DNA from: Chloroflexota bacterium
Lineage (GTDB): Bacteria; Chloroflexota; Ktedonobacteria; Ktedonobacterales; JADMIN01
Reading direction: 5' to 3'
Length of the DNA stretch: 43,571 bases
NCBI GenBank assembly: GCA_021323855.1
Contig: JAJPKE010000040.1
Span: 1 to 43,571, forward strand
Part shown: piece by piece, positions 25,206 through 32,694 of the stretch
Layout of the letters: each line of letters opens with the position of its first letter
Position numbering within the stretch: position 1 is the stretch's first letter
Position numbers and translations under genes: made by a program
The notes under the pieces: generated by a model
What the model saw: the letters and a program-made list of their open reading frames with translations, nothing else
Told to the model about the DNA's origin: nothing
Database searches by the model: none

Positions 25206-26000
25206 ATGGCCGCGATCTGTATCGCAAATAATAAAGGCGGCGTCGGCAAGACGACTACCGCCGTCAATCTGGCCGCTGGACTGGCCCGGCTCAACTATCG
25301 GGTACTCGTTGTGGATGTGGATGGGCAGGCGAATGCCACCTACGCGCTCACCGGGCGCGTGCATCCGGTGCCATCGCTCTATGATGTGCTGGTGGGCGAC
25401 CGCAAGCTGGAAAGCGTCATTTGGCAGACCAACGAGGAGAATGTCTGGCTGGTCCCTGGCGACGGTCGCCTGCAAAACGCCGATGTCGAACTGGCGGCGC
25501 GCCCCGGACGTGAGTGGCGGCTGGCGAAGGCGCTGCACGGGCAGAACTATGATTACATCATTATTGACACGCCGCCCTCGCTTGGCGTGCTGACGCAGAA
25601 TGCGCTGGCCGCCTCGCATCGTGTTCTCATCCCCATCTCGCTGACGGAGTTCAGTCTGATCGGCATGGACAAGTTGGAGGCGACCATCGAGGACCTGCGT
25701 GACCAACTCGATCTCTATGATCTAGAAATTGCCGGGGTGGTCGCCACGTTCTATGAGAACACTACCACCGCCAACGATACCTGGGGTATCCTCGAAAAGA
25801 AGTATGAGGGGCGCGTCCTCGAAACGCGCATTCCCAAGAATCTCGATCTGGAAAAGGCGCATCGTGAGAATGAAAGCATCCTCAGCTTCGCGCCCACGAG
25901 CAGCGGCGGCCAGGCGTATACACAACTTGCCCGGGAGGTAAAGCGACTTGTCCCAGCGCAACCGCGCCCATACGACCGGCGCCGCTCGCAAACAGCCTGA
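25206..26000 (+). CDS. ParA-type ATPase
   Basis: A 264-residue Walker-type cytoskeletal ATPase. The deviant Walker A is NNKGGVGKTTTAVNLAAGLA, with the signature Lys. VLVVDVDGQANATYAL is the A' motif and YIIIDTPPSLGVLTQNAL is Walker B. The C-terminal ENESILSFAPTSSGGQAY also fits ParA/Soj proteins. ParA ATPases move plasmids, chromosomes or protein clusters with the help of a partner that triggers ATP hydrolysis. The downstream gene overlaps it by 53 nt and is not a ParB. Start at ATG 25206; GGGAGG lies 11 nt upstream. Confidence 0.92.
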   Translation: MAAICIANNKGGVGKTTTAVNLAAGLARLNYRVLVVDVDGQANATYALTGRVHPVPSLYDVLVGDRKLESVIWQTNEENVWLVPGDGRLQNADVELAARPGREWRLAKALHGQNYDYIIIDTPPSLGVLTQNALAASHRVLIPISLTEFSLIGMDKLEATIEDLRDQLDLYDLEIAGVVATFYENTTTANDTWGILEKKYEGRVLETRIPKNLDLEKAHRENESILSFAPTSSGGQAYTQLAREVKRLVPAQPRPYDRRRSQTA

Positions 26001-26589
26001 GCAGGCCAAATCACCCAAAAACGCTAAAAATGCCAAAGGCGCAAAGAAGGCGACCGGTAGCATGGATGCAGCACCTGTTGCTGCAAACGACCAGGAGCGC
26101 GAGCAACACCGACCGGCCAGCCTCAGCCCTGAGACGCTGGCACGCACACTGCGCGCCGTCGCCGCCGAATTGGAACGCGACCCGGAACTGGCGCGGCGCA
26201 TCAGCGGCGCCATTGCCGGCCCCGAAGCGCCGCCATCCGACACGGCGCTTCGTCAGCCAACCAGTGAGCACGGTGATACTGGTAATACTGATGAAGGCGA
26301 TAAAGACGATGAGCGCGTAGCCACGCGACAGAAGCGTTCCACCTTTCGGCCCCGGCTCATCACTGGCGCCAGCCCGGACCTCGGCCCTGGCATCCCCGAT
26401 CCCTTCACCTTACAGGCGAAACGCGGCGAGGAAGGACTGCGCGCTGCGCTCGAAGAGCTACGGCTGGGCACGTTGCGTGCGATAGTCCGTGAGCATCATC
26501 TGGACCCGGAAGGCAAATTGACGCGCCAGAACGACGCCGCCAGGCTGCGCGTGCTGATTCTGGAAGCCGTTGCCAGGAACCACGATTAG
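25948..26589 (+). CDS. Putative ParA partner, unknown family
   Basis: A 213-residue protein starting at TTG, set by GGGAGGTA 8 nt upstream inside the end of the ParA gene. The N-terminal 35 residues are rich in Lys, Arg, Ala and Asn. A helical segment follows (SLSPETLARTLRAVAAELER, DPELARRISGAIAG), then an acidic linker (about 100-120), a basic patch KRSTFRPRL, and a C-terminal domain beginning IPDPFTLQAKRGEEGLRAAL that continues EELRLGTLRAIVREHHLDPE and ends with VLILEAVARNHD. I recall similar ends in hypothetical proteins of Chloroflexota and actinobacteria but cannot name a family. A short basic N-terminus beside a ParA is the classic way to stimulate its ATPase, so it is likely the functional partner. 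Confidence 0.75.
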   Translation: MSQRNRAHTTGAARKQPEQAKSPKNAKNAKGAKKATGSMDAAPVAANDQEREQHRPASLSPETLARTLRAVAAELERDPELARRISGAIAGPEAPPSDTALRQPTSEHGDTGNTDEGDKDDERVATRQKRSTFRPRLITGASPDLGPGIPDPFTLQAKRGEEGLRAALEELRLGTLRAIVREHHLDPEGKLTRQNDAARLRVLILEAVARNHD

Positions 26590-26883
26590 CGAGCATGACT
26601 CTTGACATTGATAGAAACGGTCAATTTCAAGAAGCGCATGAACTCGTGTAAAAATGTTTCGTCTCCGGTCGTCTTAGGCTTGGGATGGGCAGAAAAGCCA
26701 GGGCCCGGTCTTGAGTATGCCTGCCCCACGGTTACTGTCGTGTGTACCTGGAGCGTGTTGACCTAACGGGAATGCCACATGAGCGCGACTCGAATGAATC
26801 GGGGCGCATCATCGCATCAATATCTGGGATTGACATTCCATCGCGGGCGCATACCTGGCCTCCACAGCTAAACTGAGCCGTAG

Positions 26884-26909
26884 AAACCACCCCCGCAAGC
26901 GGGTGGGTT
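26884..26909. mobile_element. Possible IS200/IS605-like end hairpin
   Basis: The sequence aaccacccccgcaagcgggtgggtt forms a stem with one bulge and a short loop. Hairpins of this form close the right end of many IS200/IS605 elements. The 180 nt before it are compatible with decayed tnpB 3' sequence but I cannot show this; no transposase motif remains. It could also be a terminator-like stem. Confidence 0.3.
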
Positions 26910-27127
26910 CGTGCTGCTTGTTACACAGGTTGCGGATGGTCACGCACGATCAGTAGCATTCTGTTCCCTCGTTGCATGCGTACCATGTGGCGGAGGAACC
27001 AATGGATTTTGGAGGATTTGCCCTTGCTGGAAGACGCTATCCCTTCTGCGGATAGTGTCTGGTAGCAAACGGTTTTCCGACATTCATACTCATTCGCGAA
27101 ATCGTGAAGCAAGCCTATTGGCTTTGG

Positions 27128-27229
27128 CTGGTCTTCTCCAGACGCATCATGGCCTCACCCGACAGGGCCTGATCTGACTGGTCTGAATTTTTCCAGACAC
27201 GTCGTAGCCTTACCCGACAAGGCGCACGT
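27128..27229. repeat. 50-bp direct repeat, two copies, with conserved stem-loops
   Basis: Two units, 27128-27177 and 27178-27229, share ctggtct, ccagac, and a final part with acccgaca. Each can form a ctgg/ccag stem and a second stem with loop ACCCGAC: gcct...gggc in the first unit and gcctt...aaggc in the second, so the arms differ but still pair. A further weak copy (tggtgttcccagacagc) is near 27284. Confidence 0.5.
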
Positions 27230-27571
27230 TGCGATATCGTTGAATGGTTGAATGTCCGTGATGTCGTTGGCTGCTCTCATAAGCATGGTGTTCCCAGACA
27301 GCATCTTCTCGAGAGCGCAATGCTGAAAACACGTAACGGCAAATCTGTTCGAGGGACGTGCGGAATGTTCCCAAACATCCTGGCGCTTTCCCTCACGCCC
27401 GGTTCTGCCTGGAGACAGTCGCTTGCGGCTACGCGATGTTTCATCGTCATACCGCCGGCAGTTTCCGCCAGAGCCGGGCGAGAGTCGCTAGCGGAATTAC
27501 ACACAGTAGGTCGCTGTAGAAAAGGCCGCGAGAGACTCTCTATGTTTCGTTTCGATTTTAGGAGAGATGGC

Positions 27572-29278
27572 ATGCGCTTTAGTTTACGCAAGCTCACCGT
27601 GTCGGGGTTGATGATCCTCCTCGGCACTCTGGCCGTCGTCGTGGCTGGTTGCGGCCCGGCGAGCAGCGGCGGTAAGCTGCCAGATTCGCAACAGATCATC
27701 CGGCTGCCGATCAATGCCGCCAGCAATGACATTGCGACGATGGACCCCGCCCACGACCAGGATTTCTATTCGTACATCCCGATTCAGTTGGTTTTCCCCG
27801 GTCTGATCGCCCTCGATCAGAACGGCAATCCGACCGCCTGGGCCGCGCAGTCGCTACCGACATACGATCAGACGGCCAAGACCTACACCTTCAAGGTGCG
27901 CTCTGGCCTGAAGTGGAGCGATGGCACCCCCATTGACGCCACCACGTTTGCCAAGTCCATTGACCGCTCGATGAATCCCTGCACGGCATCGGCTGTCACC
28001 TATTACCTCTATCCGATCAACGACGCGCCAGCCTTCTCCAGCGAGAAGTGTGGTAGCGACGGCGTGACGGTCCAGGGACCGATCAAGAGCCTGATTACGG
28101 CGGGTGACATCACCACGCCGGACAGCCAGACGCTCGTCATCAAGCTGTCGCAAAACGCTCCGTACTTCCTGGACGCGATGGCCTATCCGACGACTTTCGC
28201 GCAGCCGTTCCAACTGATCCAGCAGTACGGCGCCAAAGACTGGACCAACCATCTGGCCGGCTTCGGCGGCAACCTCTTCACTGTCAAAGCCTGGGACCAC
28301 AAGGGCCACATTAATCTCGTCCGCAACGATGGCTTCTGGGGCACCAAGCCACAGCTCAAAGAGATTGACTTCACCGTCTACAAGACGACCAATGCCCTCT
28401 ATGCCGACTATCTCGATGGGCGGCTCGACCAGGGCATTCCGCCAGCCGATCAGTACAAGCAGGCGAAGGCGCGCAAAGACTTCCACGAGCAGCCGTATCT
28501 TGGTGAGGGCTACTATCAGCCGAACTGGGCCAAAGCCCCGTTCAACAACCTCGACGCGAGGCAGGCATTCGCTGAGGCGATTGATAAAGAAATCATCGCC
28601 AACAACATCCTGCAAGGCTCCGTCGTGCCGACCAACCATATTGTGCCGCAGGGCATGTATGGCTACAATCCGAACCTGGTGGGACCCGATGGCACCACCA
28701 GTCTGACGGGAAACCAGACGGCAGCCAAAGCGGCGATGGCCAAGTATGTGGCCGAAGCCTGCGGTGGCAAGATCACCAGTTGCACGCCCGTCACGCTCTT
28801 CGACACCAATGATCCGGTGGTCCAGAGCCAGGACCAGGCAGTGGTCAACATGTGGCAGAACGCCTTCCCTGGCTATCCGATCAAGACGCAGTTTGTGGAT
28901 TTCAACTCACTGCTGCAACTGATCTACTCGGCCAACGAGCCGCAGATCTTCGGCATCGGCTGGTCGGCGGACTATCCGGATCCGCAGGACTGGCTGTCCT
29001 TGCAGTTCGCACCTACCTCCATCAACAACACCGGCAGCGTCAATGTGCCAGCAGCCAACACGTTGATGGCGCAAGCTGACCAGAACCTCGACCCCGCCAG
29101 CCGTGCGCAACAGTACAATCAGGCGGAGCAGTTGCTGGTGACGGCAGTTGCCTGGATTCCGAACTTCCAGCAGAAGACGGTCTACAACCTGCCAACCTAC
29201 GTCCAGAACTACAAGTTCTCGTCGTTGGGTGTCGTCACGCTGCAAAGCTGGCAGCAAGTCTACCTGAACTCCCATTAG
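27572..29278 (+). CDS. ABC-transporter peptide-binding lipoprotein (SBP family 5)
   Basis: A 568-residue solute-binding protein. MRFSLRKLTVSGLMILL begins a lipoprotein signal, with lipobox VVAGCG at about residue 25. The family-5 pattern is clear: IATMDPAHDQDFYSYIPIQL, VFPGLIALDQNGNPTAWAAQ, YTFKVRSGLKWSDGTPIDAT, and NLVRNDGFWGTKP. Such proteins bind oligopeptides, dipeptides or nickel and deliver them to a permease. No permease or ATPase gene lies beside it, so it must work with components encoded elsewhere. TTAGGAGAG lies 6 nt before ATG 27572. The gene ends in a strong terminator. Confidence 0.93.
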   Translation: MRFSLRKLTVSGLMILLGTLAVVVAGCGPASSGGKLPDSQQIIRLPINAASNDIATMDPAHDQDFYSYIPIQLVFPGLIALDQNGNPTAWAAQSLPTYDQTAKTYTFKVRSGLKWSDGTPIDATTFAKSIDRSMNPCTASAVTYYLYPINDAPAFSSEKCGSDGVTVQGPIKSLITAGDITTPDSQTLVIKLSQNAPYFLDAMAYPTTFAQPFQLIQQYGAKDWTNHLAGFGGNLFTVKAWDHKGHINLVRNDGFWGTKPQLKEIDFTVYKTTNALYADYLDGRLDQGIPPADQYKQAKARKDFHEQPYLGEGYYQPNWAKAPFNNLDARQAFAEAIDKEIIANNILQGSVVPTNHIVPQGMYGYNPNLVGPDGTTSLTGNQTAAKAAMAKYVAEACGGKITSCTPVTLFDTNDPVVQSQDQAVVNMWQNAFPGYPIKTQFVDFNSLLQLIYSANEPQIFGIGWSADYPDPQDWLSLQFAPTSINNTGSVNVPAANTLMAQADQNLDPASRAQQYNQAEQLLVTAVAWIPNFQQKTVYNLPTYVQNYKFSSLGVVTLQSWQQVYLNSH

Positions 29279-29370
29279 TCTCCATTTCACTCCCTGATAG
29301 GAGCAGGTTTGCCATACTGCTGATCTCATGATGGCGAACCTGAATGGAGGGGCGACCAAATGGTTGCCCG

Positions 29371-29407
29371 TGGCGTCTGGCTATTTGATGGCCAGACGCC
29401 ATTTTGT
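29371..29407 (+). terminator. Rho-independent terminator
   Basis: An 11-bp perfect stem tggcgtctggc/gccagacgcca with a 9-nt loop is followed by TTTTGT. It lies 93 nt past the stop of the peptide-binding lipoprotein. Confidence 0.85.
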
Positions 29408-29813
29408 GTTGGCGAGCAATAACACTATTCAGCGGTTTTCGATGGCAGATTCGATGTTAGAATAGTCCTGAGTCAAGCGTTTTATGAACCATAGAGGCGA
29501 CAAAATTAGAGCTTGACTAGAGGTTGACCGGAGACGGGTCTGACACGTCTAAAGCTGCGTAGAAGGCAGAGGTCTGTCCACCAGTTTGGGATGTTCCGGC
29601 TGACCCCATGAGCGAAAATAGCAGTATGGGCTATTACCTTGCTGGGGTTGGCGCGAATTATGGTGTATGGTGGACTGATTAGGATATCGTAAGACGGCGA
29701 ACGGCAAGAGACACGGCGCATTCTGTTATCGGTGGGTTGGGATATTGGGGCACGGGGCGGCGCACACATGGGCCGCTCCGTGAGAGTAGTGAGAGTAGAG
29801 GAAGGCGCTCGAC
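29408..29813. other. Intergenic stretch before the HlyD-type gene
   Basis: No gene is visible. The last 20 nt contain the ribosome site GAGGAAGG of the next gene. Several TTGAC-like boxes occur near 29515-29535, but no well-spaced -10 box follows. Confidence 0.5.
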
Positions 29814-31310
29814 GTGTCGGATACTCCTGATCGTGAAAACGAGTTCAAAAGCCAGGTAAGCACGGAGACTGAGGATATGGCGGATGACGACCTGACGCGG
29901 GAAGACCTGGAACCGACGGTGCCGCGCTCTCGTATTCAACTGCCCCGTTTTTCACCGCCCAACTTCTCGGTGAACCGTTTCCGCAGTTCCATGAACGGCA
30001 AGCGGCTTACCGCGCTGATTCTGCTGCTGCTCCTGGTGGCGGCGCTCATTTTCGTCATTGTTCGCAATCTGCCGCCAAACCTGCATTACGCGCGGGTCAG
30101 CACTGGCGATATCGCCGTGAGCTTCATGACTACCGGCACGCTGCGCAGCGCCACCTATGGCGCGAACTTTGTTGAACCGGGTAGGCTCGCTGAGATTGAT
30201 GTCACGGTCGGCCAGCAGGTGACACAAGGGCAGACGCTGGCCAAGCTCGATACCAAGCTGTTGAACGATGCCGTCAATACCGCGCAGGCAGCGGTCAACG
30301 CTGCGCAGACGCAACTGGCGGACGCGCAAACCACGCAGAGTAATGTCCAGGCGCAGGGCGACGCAGCGGTAAGCGCAGCGGCCAGTCAGGAGCAGAACGC
30401 TATCAACGGCTGTAAGAATAAACCCTCATCGCAGCAGGCGGCTTGCATCCAGGCGGCGGAGGATGCTTATGCCGCAGTGCAGGCGCAGGCCAACGCGCAG
30501 AACGCCGCCGCGCAGCAGGCAGTGAATACCGCACAATCGTCCTTGAGCCAGGCGCAGGCGAACTTGCAGCAGGCGCAGGACGCGCTGAGCGCCGCAACGT
30601 TGACGGCGGGCCACTCCGGCACTATTTCAGCGATCAACGCCGCAGTTGGCGATACGGTTGGCGGCGCTGGCACCTCGTTCATCACCATCACAGACCTGGG
30701 TTCTATGCAAGTGCTGGCGAATGTCAATGTCGCGCAGGTCGGTGGCATCACGCAGGATACCGTCTTCCGGCTGGTCGTTCCCTCAGTTGGCAAGCAGCAA
30801 TTCGGCGGCACGCTCGAAGGCGTCTCACCGATTGGCCAGCAGTCACATGGCGTGCTGTACTATCCGGTGCTAATTGACGTGGATATGCAGTCTACCAACG
30901 GCGCGAACCTGCTCCCCGGCATGACGGCCAACGTGCGGGTGATTACGCAGCAGCGCACCGGCGTGTTGCTCATTCCGGCAAGCGCGGTCAACTTTGCGCA
31001 GTCGGCGGGCAACCCCAAATTTGGCGGCTTCCTCCCGCATAGCCAGGTGGCTGCGGCGCAGAAGAAGGCGAACCAACTGCTGCTGGACCTGCAAAACTCC
31101 GGTGCTGTCAGCCCGGATGACAACCCAACGGCATCCTATGTGCTGGAATATAGCAACGGCAAATGGACTGCCAAGCCGGTGGTGCTGGGTCTGACAGACG
31201 GGCAGAACTATGAGGTGCTTGCCGGCCTGGTCCTGGGCGAGAAGGTCGTCACCGGCCAGGAGGGCGGTTCAGTTACCATTCCCACGCCAACGCCACAGAT
31301 CACGCACTGA
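29814..31310 (+). CDS. HlyD/MacA-type periplasmic adaptor protein
   Basis: A 498-residue membrane fusion protein starting at GTG. An acidic cytosolic N-terminus (1-60) leads to one transmembrane helix (LTALILLLLLVAALIFVIVR, about 64-84). FVEPGRLAEIDVTVGQQVTQ and GQTLAKLDT form half of the lipoyl-like domain. A long Ala/Gln-rich coiled coil (about 140-265, AQAAVNAAQTQLADAQTTQS) follows, then the second half (GHSGTISAINAAVGDTV), a beta-barrel and the end EVLAGLVLGEKVVTG. These adaptors join an ABC or other exporter. In a single-membrane Chloroflexota cell it probably works with a MacB-like ABC permease, but none is adjacent. A Cys pair interrupts the coiled coil (NGCKNKPSSQQAACIQ). Confidence 0.9.
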   Translation: MSDTPDRENEFKSQVSTETEDMADDDLTREDLEPTVPRSRIQLPRFSPPNFSVNRFRSSMNGKRLTALILLLLLVAALIFVIVRNLPPNLHYARVSTGDIAVSFMTTGTLRSATYGANFVEPGRLAEIDVTVGQQVTQGQTLAKLDTKLLNDAVNTAQAAVNAAQTQLADAQTTQSNVQAQGDAAVSAAASQEQNAINGCKNKPSSQQAACIQAAEDAYAAVQAQANAQNAAAQQAVNTAQSSLSQAQANLQQAQDALSAATLTAGHSGTISAINAAVGDTVGGAGTSFITITDLGSMQVLANVNVAQVGGITQDTVFRLVVPSVGKQQFGGTLEGVSPIGQQSHGVLYYPVLIDVDMQSTNGANLLPGMTANVRVITQQRTGVLLIPASAVNFAQSAGNPKFGGFLPHSQVAAAQKKANQLLLDLQNSGAVSPDDNPTASYVLEYSNGKWTAKPVVLGLTDGQNYEVLAGLVLGEKVVTGQEGGSVTIPTPTPQITH

Positions 31311-31313
31311 TGA

Positions 31314-31353
31314 ACCTCACCCCCTGACCCCTCTCCCGCGAGGAGAGGGGGAA
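31314..31353. repeat. GC-rich inverted repeat, copy 8
   Basis: Core cccctctcccgcgaggagaggggg with flank cctcaccccctga, starting 4 nt past the HlyD-type stop and ending 13 nt before the stop of the convergent gene. Confidence 0.8.
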
Positions 31354-31365
31354 TCACGTCGGCGC

Positions 31366-32664
31366 TTACTGGATGAGCGCTGGCAATTCGCCCTGCCGCA
31401 GCAACCAGGAGCGCACGCGCGGCAGGGCATCCGGCGCGAGCAAGGCAGCGGTCGGCGTGAGGCGGCGCTCCACCAGCGAAGCCAGCGCACGATCCGCCAG
31501 CAGCGTATCGAGCAGGGCGGCTTCGCGCACCTCCAGCAGTTGCACGTCGCGGAGCAGGCGCACACGTTCCACATGCCGCTCCCAATCGTCGAGTGTGATG
31601 CGCACGTTTGCAGGCAGGGGCGCTGTGGTCACAGCTTCCAGTTGCGCGCTGAGCGTGGCGGCGCTCCATCCCTGGCGGTAGGCGGCGGCGACCGTCTGCC
31701 GGGTCAGCCGGTAGCGCGCCGTCTGGTCCAGCGTCCCTTCTGCGCAGCTATCCAGCAGCCAGAGGATTGGCGCAGTCAGCGGCGGCAAGGCGATCACTTC
31801 AAAGTTGGGTTGCACGATGACGCGCCCTGGCGTTTCGGCTAGTTTCGTTCTGGTCGCCTCATCTTCGGCGTCGCGGAGCGCATATGTTGCTGAGGTTGCA
31901 GTGTAGCCCTGAAATGCTGGCATCGTCGCGCCTGCGTCATCTTGATGCGTTTGTTGCTGCACAAAGCCCATCCAGAGCAGCGGACCGGAGAGCGCGGCAA
32001 GCCAGATCTCATCTTCGCGCCCTGCTTGGGCGACACGGCGACGTGGGGATGCGCTACGCGCTGGGACGGACTTCGCTACGCCTGCTGCTCTCCGGTTCGC
32101 TGCGAGTGCAGACAGCGGCGCGGGCGCGTCATTGGTTGCGCCAGTGACGCGGGCAAGCTGTTCGAGGAGACGGCGACGGGCGAGCGCGAGACGTGGCGGC
32201 GCGGGCGACATCAGGCGCGGCAGCGGAGCGTGCGGGTCCGGCGCATCTGGCCACCAGCCGCCAGCCACCCAGAGCCGCGCGCAGATACGTAACCGTTCCG
32301 CCAGCGGATGCGCCAGATAACGCGCCATGCTGGCTGAATCTGCCGCCAATAACTTTGCGGCGTCAGGCGCGGTGTGCAACAGATTCATGCGTTGGAGCAG
32401 CCGCCGCAGAAAGAACAGCCGCAGGTGGTCGGTTTCCGCGCGTTCCTGAGCGCTGGCGGCATCGTGCGCGCCGTCGGCGCTGGCGAGCCGCTGAAGAATA
32501 CGGCGCAATGCTGACCGCGTGAGGTAGCCGCGCGTGGTCAGCGGCAGTCCGTTTGCCAACTGAACCTCGCGCCAATACAGATAGAGGTCACGCTGGAAAC
32601 GCGTCGCCTCCGCCAGTTCCACCTCTGCGCTTGTTGCTGTCGTTGTACTCTTTTCATCACCCAT
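31366..32664 (-). CDS. Helicase_C_3-type protein without ATPase core
   Basis: A 432-residue protein, last of a three-gene run. The C-terminal 150 residues show the XPB/Ssl2-like Helicase_C_3 pattern: PGRVIVQPNFEVIALPPLTA, LDQTARYRLTRQTVAAAYRQ GWS, and ANVRITLDDWERHVERVRLL (spaces mark motif breaks). Members of this family in actinobacteria and Chloroflexota are found with XPB-type helicases but have no Walker motifs themselves, and none are present here. The N-terminal part (1-250) is helical with wHTH-like stretches (LPLTTRGYLTRSALRRILQR). No XPB ATPase is in the window. It starts 30 nt after the SWIM gene ends. Confidence 0.8.
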   Translation of the reverse strand: MGDEKSTTTATSAEVELAEATRFQRDLYLYWREVQLANGLPLTTRGYLTRSALRRILQRLASADGAHDAASAQERAETDHLRLFFLRRLLQRMNLLHTAPDAAKLLAADSASMARYLAHPLAERLRICARLWVAGGWWPDAPDPHAPLPRLMSPAPPRLALARRRLLEQLARVTGATNDAPAPLSALAANRRAAGVAKSVPARSASPRRRVAQAGREDEIWLAALSGPLLWMGFVQQQTHQDDAGATMPAFQGYTATSATYALRDAEDEATRTKLAETPGRVIVQPNFEVIALPPLTAPILWLLDSCAEGTLDQTARYRLTRQTVAAAYRQGWSAATLSAQLEAVTTAPLPANVRITLDDWERHVERVRLLRDVQLLEVREAALLDTLLADRALASLVERRLTPTAALLAPDALPRVRSWLLRQGELPALIQ

Positions 32665-32694
32665 TGGCGCTTCTCTAGACTTCTTCGGACTTCT

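Larger units (their letters stand above)
26590..27571. other. 982-nt non-coding stretch before the peptide-binding lipoprotein
   Basis: No frame here has both a ribosome site and a recognisable product. Near its start lies an imperfect inverted repeat beginning cttgacattgat (26600). It also contains a G/C hairpin of IS200/IS605 type (26884-26909) and a pair of 50-bp direct repeats (27128-27229), listed separately. A frame reading into the lipoprotein gene is open from 27248 but is not translated in a protein-like manner. Confidence 0.55.

Noticed and set aside
26911..27177. 88-codon plus-strand gene
   Set aside because: No ribosome site, odd Cys/Trp-rich composition, and the end lies in the direct repeats.
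27248..27571. N-terminal extension of the peptide-binding protein
   Set aside because: The frame is open, but a strong ribosome site and a complete lipoprotein signal start at 27572.
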